Assembly (NCBI RefSeq): GCF_010500215.1
Contig: NZ_JAAGOY010000004.1
Span: 1,550,001-1,614,000 of the forward strand
Length of the DNA stretch: 64,000 bases
Reading direction: 5' to 3'
Origin: Aliiroseovarius sp. PrR006
GTDB taxonomy: Bacteria > Pseudomonadota > Alphaproteobacteria > Rhodobacterales > Rhodobacteraceae
Shown here: positions 9,275-17,201 of the stretch, piece after piece
Position numbering within the stretch: the first letter of the stretch is position 1
Layout: every line of letters starts with the position of its first letter
The notes under the pieces: generated by a model
Told to the model about the DNA's origin: nothing
What the model saw: only the letters and a program-made list of their open reading frames with translations
Database searches by the model: none
Made by a program: the position numbers and the translations under genes

Positions 9275-10452
9275 GCGCTCTGGCCCTCCACAGCCTTGGC
9301 AGCGGTTTCAAGGCGGGTGATCGCCTCCGCAATGTCTTCGTCTTCAATGGTCAGCGCGGGCAGGATGCGCAGCACGTTGTCGCCGGCGGGCACGCAGAGC
9401 AGGTTCGCGTCATAGCATTTCGCCAGCACGTCCATGTTGGTCGCCTTGCATTTCAGGCCCAGCATCAGGCCCGACCCGCGCACGGCCTCGAAGACATCGG
9501 GATGTTCGGCGACAAGGCCCTCCAGCTTCTGACGGAACAGACCGGCCTTGCGGCTGACCTCGGACAGAAACTCGGGATCGGCGACGATCTCGGTCACTTT
9601 CGAGCCGACGGCACAGGCCAGCGGGTTGCCGCCATAGGTGGACCCGTGCGTGCCCGCGACCATGCCGCTGGCTGCGTCTTCGGTTGCCAGCACAGCACCC
9701 AGCGGGAAGCCCCCGCCGATGCCCTTGGCGACCATCATGATATCTGGCGTGACGCCCGAAAACTCGTGCGCGAACAGTTTTCCGGTCCGGCCCATGCCGC
9801 ATTGAACCTCGTCAAAGATCAGCAGAGCTCCAGCGTCGTCACAGGCGGCGCGGATTGCCTTCAGCTCGTCATCTGGAACGGGACGGATGCCGCCCTCGCC
9901 CTGTACGGGTTCGATGATCACGGCGGCGACGTCGCCCTCGGCCAATTCGTTGGTCAGACCGTCAAGGTCGCCGAACGGCAGATGCGTGAAGCCGGGCAGA
10001 AGCGGGCCAAAGCCAGCGGTTAGCTTCTCGCCACCCGCGGCGGCAATCCCCGCGGACGACCGTCCGTGGAACGAGCCCTCAAAGCCAATGATCCGCGCGC
10101 GGTCCTCGCCTTTATCCGACCAGTATTTCCGCGCCATCTTCACCGCCAGCTCGCACGCCTCGGTGCCCGAGTTGGTGAAGAACACGGTGTCGGCAAAGGT
10201 CAGATCGACCAGCTGATCGGCCAACGTCTGCTGCTGCGGGATCTTATAGAGGTTCGACACATGCCAAAGCTTGGCGCCCTGTTCGGCCAGCACGTCGACC
10301 AGCGCTGGATGGGCATGGCCCAACGCGTTCACCGCGATGCCCGCGCCCAGATCCAGGTATCGCTCGCCCCCATCCGTGACAAGCCAGCTGCCCTGGCCAC
10401 GCTCGAAAGCAAGGTCTACACGGTTATAGGTCGGCAAAAGCGACGGGATCAT
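9271..10452 (-). CDS. argD: Acetylornithine aminotransferase
   Basis: ArgD is a PLP-dependent class III aminotransferase that makes N-acetylornithine from N-acetylglutamate semialdehyde. Many family members also act in lysine synthesis as succinyl-DAP aminotransferase. In the 393-residue protein, FDEVQ (213-217) holds the PLP-pyridine aspartate and Lys243 in MVAKGIGGG is the Schiff-base lysine. NSGTEA (94-99) binds the cofactor phosphate. It is the first gene of the argDF pair, with GAGGAT before the ATG. The 250 bases upstream, shared with the divergent DMT gene, show no clear operator. Confidence 0.94.
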   Translation of the reverse strand: MIPSLLPTYNRVDLAFERGQGSWLVTDGGERYLDLGAGIAVNALGHAHPALVDVLAEQGAKLWHVSNLYKIPQQQTLADQLVDLTFADTVFFTNSGTEACELAVKMARKYWSDKGEDRARIIGFEGSFHGRSSAGIAAAGGEKLTAGFGPLLPGFTHLPFGDLDGLTNELAEGDVAAVIIEPVQGEGGIRPVPDDELKAIRAACDDAGALLIFDEVQCGMGRTGKLFAHEFSGVTPDIMMVAKGIGGGFPLGAVLATEDAASGMVAGTHGSTYGGNPLACAVGSKVTEIVADPEFLSEVSRKAGLFRQKLEGLVAEHPDVFEAVRGSGLMLGLKCKATNMDVLAKCYDANLLCVPAGDNVLRILPALTIEDEDIAEAITRLETAAKAVEGQSA

Positions 10453-10699
10453 GGCGGTATCCTCTTCAAAAAGAAGCCTTTGGGTGCCGGATGGCGGGCT
10501 TCAAGTCAACAATTTCCAGATGGTTTTGGATGGGTTTGCGCAAACGGTGCGCAAGAACAAACGAACGGGACGTCAGGCGCGGGTGCGTCGGCGTCGGGTT
10601 TCAGCGATATGCAGGCGTTTGATCATGGGGGCGGGATAGGGGATCGCGACCGTGCTGTCCAGCCTTTTCAATCTGGAGAGGCGCGCGTAGGAGGGATGC

Positions 10700-11575
10700 A
10701 TGGAAACGCGCAACGCTCCCCTCGTCGCCGTTGGCTTCATGCTGGTGGCCACTGTGTTCATCGCGGGCACGACCCTGATGGCGAAGCTGGCAGGGACGGA
10801 CCTGCTGGGCGATCCACTGCATCCATTCCAGATCACCCATGGGAGATTTACCTTTGCATTTCTGGCGATCGGCAGCTTTGCGCTGTTTCGACGGCTGCGC
10901 ATCATGCGCCCCAACCTGAAACTCCACGCCGCGCGGTCTGCCGCCGGGTTCGCTGGGGTAACCCTGATGTTTGCCGCAGCCACGCTGATCCCTTTGGCCG
11001 ATGCCACGGCAATCTCGTTCCTGAACCCTGTCTTCGCCATGCTACTGGCGATCCCCTTGCTGGGTGAACGCGTCGGCCCTTGGCGCTGGCTTTCGGTCGC
11101 GATGGCGCTGACAGGGGCGCTGATTTTGATCCGCCCGGGCGCGTCCAGCTTTGATCCCGCAGCACTGCTGGCACTTGGAGCCGCAGCGCTCTTGGGACTC
11201 GAGACCATCTTTATCAAACGGCTGGCCGGACGCGAGGCACCCCTGCAGATCCTCGTCGTCAACAACGCCATCGGCCTAACGATTGCCTCTTGCGCCGTGC
11301 TGTTCGTGTGGCAAACCCCGACGCCCGCGCAATGGGCCGTGCTGGCCGCGCTTGGCTTCATGATGGCCGCGGCGCAGGCATGTTACGTGCAGGCGATCCG
11401 ACGCGCCGATGCCAGCTTTGTCGTGCCGTTTTCCTACGCCACACTGATCTTCGCCGCGCTCTATGATTTCGGCCTGTTCGGCGTGGCGCCGGGGTGGGTC
11501 AGCGCACTTGGCGCAGCCATTATCGTGGCGGGCGGCGCCATTCTGGCGTGGCGCGAAGGACGACAGGCCAAGTAA
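10700..11575 (+). CDS. EamA/DMT-family membrane transporter
   Basis: This is a 291-residue polytopic protein with about ten hydrophobic helices arranged as two EamA repeats. The first repeat carries the usual LNPVFAMLLAIPLLGERVG-type signature near residues 110-128. The family exports amino acids or other metabolites; the substrate is not readable. A GGAGGG site lies just before the ATG. It is divergent from argD and about 100 bases from gcrA. The RhaT/YdcZ superfamily is the wider group. Confidence 0.82.
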   Translation: METRNAPLVAVGFMLVATVFIAGTTLMAKLAGTDLLGDPLHPFQITHGRFTFAFLAIGSFALFRRLRIMRPNLKLHAARSAAGFAGVTLMFAAATLIPLADATAISFLNPVFAMLLAIPLLGERVGPWRWLSVAMALTGALILIRPGASSFDPAALLALGAAALLGLETIFIKRLAGREAPLQILVVNNAIGLTIASCAVLFVWQTPTPAQWAVLAALGFMMAAAQACYVQAIRRADASFVVPFSYATLIFAALYDFGLFGVAPGWVSALGAAIIVAGGAILAWREGRQAK

Positions 11576-11682
11576 AGCGGCTTCTTGGCTTGTATCCGCC
11601 GCGTGGGTGACTAGTATAGGGACTTGTGAATTTACAGGGGCCTGACCGGGAACGGCCGCCCCCAAGCAGACGGGAAGAAAGC

Positions 11683-12267
11683 ATGTCCTGGACCGACGAG
11701 CGCGTAGAAATCCTGAAAAAGATGTGGGGCGAGGGTCAATCGGCCTCGGTCATCGCCAAGGAACTTGGTGGTGTGACCCGCAATGCGGTCATCGGCAAGG
11801 TGCATCGTCTGGGCCTGTCCAACCGTTCGGCTGGCGGCACCAAAGCGCCCGCTGCGGACAAGGCCAAGGCAGCGGCCAAACCGAAGGCAGCCGCAAAGCC
11901 CAAACCCGCGCCAAAGAAAGCCGCCGATCCTGCGCCGAAACCGGCAGAAGCTCCAGCAGCCGAAGCAAAGCCCGTATCACCCGCGCGCAAGGCAATCATT
12001 CCGGCCGGCCAACCCCTGCCCCCGCAGCCCTCGGCCAATGAAATCAGCCCCGAGGCTCTGGCCAAAGTCAGCGAAGTTGAAAAGGGCGCCAAGCGCTTGA
12101 ACCTGATGGAACTGACCGAGAAGACCTGCAAATGGCCCGTGGGTGACCCGGCCACCGATGATTTCTGGTTCTGCGGTCTGGGCGTGCAGCAAGGCAAACC
12201 GTATTGCGAGGCCCATGTGGGCGTAGCATTCCAGCCCATGTCCTCGCGCCGCGACCGCAAGCGGTAA
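11683..12267 (+). CDS. gcrA: Cell cycle regulator GcrA
   Basis: GcrA is an alphaproteobacterial transcription factor that binds sigma70 RNA polymerase and activates promoters carrying CcrM-methylated GANTC sites. The N-terminal ~45 residues ([15 protein letters not shown] onward) form the helix-turn-helix DNA-binding domain ending in [16 protein letters not shown] Lys/Ala/Pro-rich linker follows (about 50-120). The C-terminal sigma-contacting domain includes TCKWPVGDP and [16 protein letters not shown]. The total of 194 residues is typical. A longer frame opening at 11626 is possible, but the ATG at 11683 with GGGAAG upstream matches the family start. Confidence 0.95.
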   Translation: MSWTDERVEILKKMWGEGQSASVIAKELGGVTRNAVIGKVHRLGLSNRSAGGTKAPAADKAKAAAKPKAAAKPKPAPKKAADPAPKPAEAPAAEAKPVSPARKAIIPAGQPLPPQPSANEISPEALAKVSEVEKGAKRLNLMELTEKTCKWPVGDPATDDFWFCGLGVQQGKPYCEAHVGVAFQPMSSRRDRKR

Positions 12268-12290
12268 TCAACCGCGACAAAGCATTTCGA

Positions 12291-12316
12291 AAGCGCGTCC
12301 CACCGGGCGCGCTTTT
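12291..12316 (+). terminator. Terminator after gcrA
   Basis: AAGCGCG (12291-12297) pairs with CGCGCTT (12308-12314) across a ten-base loop, followed by TTTT. It lies 24 bases beyond the gcrA stop and before rimO. Confidence 0.7.
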
Positions 12317-12371
12317 GCATTCCAGCCCCGCGCCCTTCCCATATCGTCCAGCTTTAGCTATACGGCCCGCC

Positions 12372-13763
12372 ATGACAGATCCTGCAAATCCGCCCAACCT
12401 GCGTCCCGACCTTGCCCCCAAGGCCCGCTTTTCCGAGCCCGCCCGTGATGGCCAACCCACCGTGGGCATGGTCAGCCTTGGCTGTCCCAAGGCGCTGGTC
12501 GACAGCGAGCGCATCCTGACGCGCCTGCGTGCCGAAGGCTATGCAATCAGCCCGGACTATTCTGGCGCGGATGCGGTGATCGTGAACACCTGCGGGTTTC
12601 TGGATAGCGCCAAGGCCGAAAGCCTTGAGGCCATCGGGGAAGCCCTGAACGAGAACGGCAAGGTGATCGTCACCGGCTGTCTGGGCGCGGAAGAGGATTA
12701 CATCCGCGGCACCCATCCCAGTGTGTTGGCCGTCACCGGCCCGCATCAATACGAACAGGTTCTGGACGCCGTGCACGGTGCCGTGCCACCCAGCCCTGAT
12801 CCCTTCATCGACCTGCTGCCCGCCACCGGCGTCAGCCTGACCCCGCGCCATTACAGCTATCTGAAGATTTCCGAGGGCTGTAACCACAAGTGCAAGTTCT
12901 GCATCATCCCCGACATGCGCGGGAAACTGGCCAGCCGTCCGGCTCACGCAATCGTGCGCGAGGCCGGGAAACTGGTGGACGCCGGTGTGAAAGAACTGCT
13001 GGTGATCAGCCAAGATACCTCGGCCTATGGCGTCGACATCAAACACGCGGAAGAACGCGGCCACCGCGCCCACATCACCGATCTGGCGCGTGATCTTGGG
13101 GCGCTCGGCGCGGGCAAGGACCTGTGGGTGCGCCTGCACTATGTCTATCCCTATCCGCATGTACGCAATCTGATCCCACTGATGGCGGAAGGGCTGATCC
13201 TGCCCTATCTGGACATCCCGTTCCAGCACGCCCACCCGGACACGCTGAAACGCATGGCCCGCCCGGCGGCAGCCTCGAAAACGCTGGACGAGATCGCCGC
13301 GTGGCGCACCGACTGCCCCGACATCACCCTGCGCTCGACCTTCATCGTCGGCTACCCCGGCGAAACCGAGGAAGAATTCCAGACCCTCTTGGACTGGATG
13401 GACGAAGCCCAACTGGATCGCGTCGGCTGCTTCCAATACGAAAACGTCGACGGCGCACGGTCCAACGACCTGCCCGATCACGTCCCCGCCGAAGTCAAAC
13501 AAGACCGCTGGGAACGCTTCATGGAGAAAGCGCAGGCGATCTCCGAAGCTAAGCTGGCCGCAAAAGTTGGTCAGGTGATGGACGTGATCGTCGACGACAT
13601 CGACGAAGACGGCATCGCCACCTGCCGCACCAAAGCCGACGCGCCCGAGATCGACGGCAACCTGTTCATCGACGACGGCACCGAGGGGCTTTCGGTCGGG
13701 GATATCGTGTCCGTCGAAGTGGATGAGGCAGGGGAATATGATTTGTGGGGGCAACTCAACTAG
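12372..13763 (+). CDS. rimO: Ribosomal protein S12 methylthiotransferase RimO
   Basis: RimO is a radical SAM enzyme that adds a methylthio group to Asp88/89 of ribosomal protein S12 using two 4Fe-4S clusters. The N-terminal cluster ligands are Cys38, Cys74 and Cys103. The radical SAM triad C-x3-C-x2-C is Cys170, Cys174 and Cys177. A TRAM domain forms the C-terminus. At 463 residues it is full length. [15 protein letters not shown] is the RimO rather than MiaB version of the first motif. The ATG at 12372 is chosen; the residues before the Met at codon 33 are weakly conserved, so a shorter start is possible. Its TAG stop overlaps the stop of the convergent gene inside CTAG. Confidence 0.94.
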   Translation: MTDPANPPNLRPDLAPKARFSEPARDGQPTVGMVSLGCPKALVDSERILTRLRAEGYAISPDYSGADAVIVNTCGFLDSAKAESLEAIGEALNENGKVIVTGCLGAEEDYIRGTHPSVLAVTGPHQYEQVLDAVHGAVPPSPDPFIDLLPATGVSLTPRHYSYLKISEGCNHKCKFCIIPDMRGKLASRPAHAIVREAGKLVDAGVKELLVISQDTSAYGVDIKHAEERGHRAHITDLARDLGALGAGKDLWVRLHYVYPYPHVRNLIPLMAEGLILPYLDIPFQHAHPDTLKRMARPAAASKTLDEIAAWRTDCPDITLRSTFIVGYPGETEEEFQTLLDWMDEAQLDRVGCFQYENVDGARSNDLPDHVPAEVKQDRWERFMEKAQAISEAKLAAKVGQVMDVIVDDIDEDGIATCRTKADAPEIDGNLFIDDGTEGLSVGDIVSVEVDEAGEYDLWGQLN

Positions 13764-14545
13764 CGTTCTTCGACCAATAAACCATCCAGAACTTCGTAGC
13801 CAAGTGAGGTTAGAGAAATCTTATCGTCGTAGCTAGTCTGCAATATGTTTGTTCTCTCAAGTTCCCTAAGAGCCTCCGCTGCATCAACCTCCAAACGCTT
13901 AGGCGTGAAGTTGCGAATATATTTTGCTGCAATTCTCTGAACTGTAGGATCCTTCACAAAATCTGAGAGTTTGGGGGATGCAGATTGCTGTCCTCCAACA
14001 AATCTCACCAACAGGTTTTGAAGATCGCTGAGACCCCTCACAATTTCAGACAGTTTATCTTCCTGCGTTGCTTGCTTTCGCTTTATCTCTTCTACAAGCA
14101 TGTCATCGCCAGTCTCGCTTGCACGTATTTGTCGTTCAGCGGCTTCAATAATCCGAGTTTCCTCGGCCTTCTCTTGCTTAGCGCGGGCGTCAGCAAGACG
14201 AGCAGATTGTTCTAACGCATGGATTTCACGCTCGATTTCCTCGTGATGCTGTAGGTTTCGCAACAACCTCACAGGTCTCGAAGCAATCCACGCACCTAAC
14301 AACTTGAGCCAAGGTGCGGCGAAGGCAACAAGAAACCCAAGAATCGGAGGATACACATACAAACTCCAATTATCCGTATTCGCTTCGAAATATAGAAACC
14401 GCGCCCGAACGGGCTTGTCTGCAAACAGCAGATAAAACAGCGGCTGCCAGTTGATCGCCAGAAATACGATCACGATGGACCCGATGAAGGGGCTACGTAT
14501 GCGGGATTGTGCGGCGTCGAATACGTCTTTCAGAAAATCGGTCAT
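13760..14545 (-). CDS. Unknown membrane protein with coiled coil and C-terminal helical domain
   Basis: I do not recognise this 261-residue protein. Two hydrophobic segments are visible: about 20-42 ([20 protein letters not shown]) and 62-86. A long charged, Glu/Lys/Ala-rich helix with coiled-coil character spans about 100-170 ([20 protein letters not shown]). The last ~60 residues (about 200-261) look like a small winged-helix fold with [15 protein letters not shown]. The DNA is visibly richer in A and T than its neighbours and uses codons such as ATA, AGA and TTA, which suggests recent transfer. It stands alone, ending tail to tail with rimO. A membrane-anchored sensor or defence-type accessory protein is possible, but this is inference. 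Confidence 0.75.
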   Translation of the reverse strand: MTDFLKDVFDAAQSRIRSPFIGSIVIVFLAINWQPLFYLLFADKPVRARFLYFEANTDNWSLYVYPPILGFLVAFAAPWLKLLGAWIASRPVRLLRNLQHHEEIEREIHALEQSARLADARAKQEKAEETRIIEAAERQIRASETGDDMLVEEIKRKQATQEDKLSEIVRGLSDLQNLLVRFVGGQQSASPKLSDFVKDPTVQRIAAKYIRNFTPKRLEVDAAEALRELERTNILQTSYDDKISLTSLGYEVLDGLLVEER

Positions 14546-14714
14546 CTTAGTTCCAAGAATGCGGTGCGGCCAAACTAGATCAACTTATTCGGGATAAAAA
14601 CACCCATCCAGGGAATTATTCATTGATGCACCGCACATCTGAACCGCAATCCAAGACTTGCCCCCGCCATCCCCTCGGCTAAATTGATGCCGGACTTATC
14701 GGGAGCATTTGCAC

Positions 14715-15191
14715 ATGAAGCTACGTATCGGAATGGCGTTCGCCTTTACTTTGGCCGCCCTGGCGGGGTGCCAATCGAACAGTGGCCTGGAAAGTCAGTT
14801 TTTGCTCAGAACATCCACCGTGACGGCATGTGGCCCTGCGGCGGCCGCGCGGGTCGAGCAAGAGCTGGCAGCGGTCGAGACGCTGCGCCGTGGCTATGAC
14901 CGGTTCCAGATCCTGCGCAACACCGTGGCCAACAGCACCCGCGCGTCCGTGACGGGGCCGACCCATGCGAACCCCTATGCCACCGTCGATACCTCCAGCA
15001 CCTCGGCCAACGGCAATGTCACTTATTTCGGCAATCAGCGGGTGGCCATGTCCGGTGCGCATGAGGCCATGATGTATGTCCAGATGTTCAAGCCACGCGA
15101 CCGGGGCTACAAGACCGCAACCGACGCCCGCGCGGTGTTGGGTGCGGATTGGAAAGCGATTGTCGCGCGGGGCATCTATTCCTGTAACTGA
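14715..15191 (+). CDS. Putative lipoprotein, conserved hypothetical
   Basis: This is a 158-residue secreted protein. It has a basic N-terminus, a hydrophobic stretch and the lipobox LAGC, giving a mature N-terminal cysteine at residue 20, so it should be a lipoprotein. The middle contains SANGNVTYFGNQRVAMSGAH, and the end has two further cysteines in the whole mature chain that could form a disulfide (TACGP and IYSCN). No known domain is recognised. GGGAGC lies upstream of the ATG. It is followed closely by the decayed DUF4864 gene. Confidence 0.75.
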   Translation: MKLRIGMAFAFTLAALAGCQSNSGLESQFLLRTSTVTACGPAAAARVEQELAAVETLRRGYDRFQILRNTVANSTRASVTGPTHANPYATVDTSSTSANGNVTYFGNQRVAMSGAHEAMMYVQMFKPRDRGYKTATDARAVLGADWKAIVARGIYSCN

Positions 15192-15227
15192 TCCAAACCG
15201 CACCTCGCGCCGTACTCATCTTCATAT

Positions 15228-15237
15228 AGGAGGTGAT
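15228..15237 (+). promoter_or_regulatory. Full-length Shine-Dalgarno sequence
   Basis: AGGAGGTGAT matches the anti-Shine-Dalgarno end of 16S rRNA over ten bases and stands four bases before the ATG at 15242. This is unusually strong for the window, and it marks the start of the frameshifted DUF4864 gene. Confidence 0.8.
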
Positions 15238-15241
15238 ACAC

Positions 15242-15621
15242 ATGAGGCTTCCGACATCTCTTCTGCTGGGCTTGGCGCTGATGCTGACCCCAACCTACGC
15301 ACAGAATCAAAGCATCGAGGATATGATCTCGTCCCAGATCGACGCATTCGGGCGCAGGATACAGACAAGGCATTTTCCTATGCCTCGCCCAATATCCAAA
15401 GCCTGTTCGGCACACCCGGAGCCTTCGGCATAATGGTGCAGAACCCGGCCGAGCTTGAGTATGCCGATCAGATCACCAACGGCAGCTATACACTGCAGCG
15501 TCTGCGCATTCAGGATCAGTCCGGCGAGGACCATTGGTTCGCTTACGAGATGATTGTGATCAACGGCATTTGGCGGGCCAACGGCGTCTATCGAATTGAA
15601 CCGATCGGACTTAGCGCCTGA
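15242..15621 (+). pseudogene. DUF4864-domain secreted protein, broken by a one-base deletion
   Basis: The first frame gives a signal peptide and the start of a DUF4864 domain (MRLPTSLLLGLALMLTPTYA, then QNQSIEDMISSQIDAF). The next frame continues the same domain: AQDTDKAFSYASPNIQSLFG, then GAFGIMVQNPAELEYADQIT and on to the stop at 15619-15621. The switch falls at TTCGGGCGCAG (15347-15357). Adding one C would give TTC-CGG-GCG-CAG, that is DAFRAQDTDKAF, which is the family pattern. The span of 380 bases becomes 381, or 126 residues plus stop, when the base is restored. Either the gene is decaying or the base is an assembly error. DUF4864 proteins are periplasmic and of unknown role. Confidence 0.82.
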
Positions 15622-15654
15622 GCTTTGGCGCACTCTCGCCTAACGAGAGTTCCC

Positions 15655-15683
15655 AACATATTCCAGAATTCGCTTGATATGTT
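15655..15683. promoter_or_regulatory. Inverted repeat upstream of the desaturase gene
   Basis: AACATAT (15655-15661) and ATATGTT (15677-15683) form a perfect seven-base inverted repeat with a 15-base spacer, about 45 bases before the desaturase ATG. A separate hairpin ACTCTCG/CGAGAGT (15632-15650) lies between it and the DUF4864 stop. A regulator site is possible. Confidence 0.35.
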
Positions 15684-15729
15684 GACGCGATAGTCTATCC
15701 GAATGGCTTGACACTACGTAAGCAGGCCC

Positions 15730-16764
15730 ATGACAGAGCTCTCAAGCATTCCGCTCCCGAAAGACGAAGACCTTACCGCCCGTGATTGGGTCAGGACACT
15801 TGCCAAGTATCGCGAACCCAGCACGCTGCGCAGTTCGTTCGAACTGGCCGTCAGCGCGGTTCCGTTTCTGCTGCTCTGGGCGCTTGCATGGTATTGCCTG
15901 TCGATCAGCCCCTGGCTGAGCCTTGGCATTGCGCTGTTCAACGCGGCGTTCCTTCTGCGGCTATTTGCGATCCAGCATGACTGTGGACATGGTTCGGTCT
16001 TCAAAAGCCGGACCGTCAGCGATTGGGTTGGTCGCGCGATTGGTGTGGTCACCCTGACGCCCTATGACGTCTGGAAGCGCACCCATTCGATCCACCACAA
16101 CTCGGCCGGCAATCTGGGCAAACGTGGTATCGGCGACATCATGACCCTGACTGTGGCCGAATACAAAGCGCTGTCGCCGCTGCGCAAGTTTCAGTACCGG
16201 GTGTATCGCAACCCGATTACGCTGTTCGGCTTTGCGCCCGGATACCTGTTCCTGCTGCAAAACCGCCTGCCTTTCGGATTGATGAACGCTGCGAAATATT
16301 GGGTCAGCGCCATGGGTACAAACATCGTCATCATCGCCGCGCTTGTGCTGATCTGGTATTTCGGCGGGCTAATGCCGGTCTTGCTGATCTTCCTGCCGAC
16401 CACTTTGCTGGCCGCCACCGCAGGTATGTGGCTGTTCTATATCCAGCACCAGTTTGAAGAGACTCACTGGAAGGCCGAAGAAGACTGGCAGCTGCACGAT
16501 GCGGCACTGCATGGCAGCTCGCATTATGTGATGCCGTCCATCCTTCAGTGGTTCAGCGCCAATATCGGCATTCACCATGTGCATCACCTGCACAGCCGCA
16601 TCCCGTTCTATCGCCTGACGGAAGTCCTGAAGGACAATGATTATCTGGCGACGATCAACCGAATGACGATCCGTGAAAGCTTGGCCAGTGCGCGGCTGCA
16701 TCTGTGGGACGAGAAAAGCAAGAAGCTGATGTCATTTACTCAGGCGCAGCAGCTTTACGGTTAA
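15730..16764 (+). CDS. Membrane fatty acid desaturase
   Basis: This is a 344-residue di-iron membrane desaturase. All three histidine boxes are present: HDCGH (83-87), HSIHH (119-123) and HHVHH near residues 278-282. Pairs of hydrophobic helices lie between them. It probably introduces a double bond into acyl lipids in the inner membrane; position and acyl carrier are not readable. The start is the ATG at 15730, although the Shine-Dalgarno is weak. The gene is monocistronic and ends in a TTAA shared with the convergent lipoprotein gene. Confidence 0.88.
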   Translation: MTELSSIPLPKDEDLTARDWVRTLAKYREPSTLRSSFELAVSAVPFLLLWALAWYCLSISPWLSLGIALFNAAFLLRLFAIQHDCGHGSVFKSRTVSDWVGRAIGVVTLTPYDVWKRTHSIHHNSAGNLGKRGIGDIMTLTVAEYKALSPLRKFQYRVYRNPITLFGFAPGYLFLLQNRLPFGLMNAAKYWVSAMGTNIVIIAALVLIWYFGGLMPVLLIFLPTTLLAATAGMWLFYIQHQFEETHWKAEEDWQLHDAALHGSSHYVMPSILQWFSANIGIHHVHHLHSRIPFYRLTEVLKDNDYLATINRMTIRESLASARLHLWDEKSKKLMSFTQAQQLYG

Positions 16765-17078
16765 TTCCCCCGCGGGACACTGAACAGAACCCAGCCGTCA
16801 ATCCGCGCGACCTCGGTACCGCCGGTGTCCGTTTGGAACACGCCCAGACCTTCATAGTCTGCCGGGCAGCCGACCAAGGTAGCCGTGTGGTCCAGATAGG
16901 CGATGGTCAGCTCGTTCTCGCCCAGCTTCTCGCATTCATCCGCCGGGTCGCGATATCCGCCCATCAACGGCAGGTCCGTGACGTTGGTGGTGGGCGTAGT
17001 GGCCGGTTTCATCAGCTGACAGCCGGACAGAATGCCGACAAACGCGACGGGCAGGATCATGGGCGCAAAGGGTTTCAT
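16761..17078 (-). CDS. Small putative lipoprotein
   Basis: This is a 105-residue protein beginning MKPFAPMILPVAFVGILSGC, a lipoprotein signal peptide with lipobox LSGC (Cys20). The mature part is acidic and has two further cysteines (DECEKLG and LVGCPAD). Its C-terminus (VARIDGWVLFSVPRGN) resembles periplasmic beta-rich lipoproteins, but I recognise no named domain. AAGGAGAG precedes the chosen ATG; a longer frame begins at 17108 without a site. Its stop codon overlaps the desaturase stop. Confidence 0.75.
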   Translation of the reverse strand: MKPFAPMILPVAFVGILSGCQLMKPATTPTTNVTDLPLMGGYRDPADECEKLGENELTIAYLDHTATLVGCPADYEGLGVFQTDTGGTEVARIDGWVLFSVPRGN

Positions 17079-17151
17079 CACTGCTCTCCTTCTTGTTGAG
17101 GGAAACATAGCACAGCCTGTGCGGATCGAACGAAGATTTCACCCCACAACG

Positions 17152-17181
17152 AAAAAGGGCGCGGAATTGCCGCGCCCTTCG
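17152..17181 (-). terminator. Terminator of carB
   Basis: A ten-base stem (17155-17164 with 17170-17179) built on AAGGGCGCGG and CCGCGCCCTT ends in TTTTT on the minus strand. It lies just downstream of the carB stop. Confidence 0.85.
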
Positions 17182-17201
17182 TTCTGTCTGTGCTGGTGGG
17201 C

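Noticed and set aside
8312-9415. 367-codon plus-strand frame opposite argF
   Set aside because: ArgF motifs on the minus strand are complete, and the plus frame begins inside the shared terminator.
12204-12371. Longer RimO start
   Set aside because: The extension overlaps the gcrA 3' end and crosses its terminator; it has no similarity to RimO.
12354-13754. 466-codon minus-strand frame opposite rimO
   Set aside because: RimO carries all six cluster cysteines in the plus frame; the minus frame is a mirror of its codon bias.
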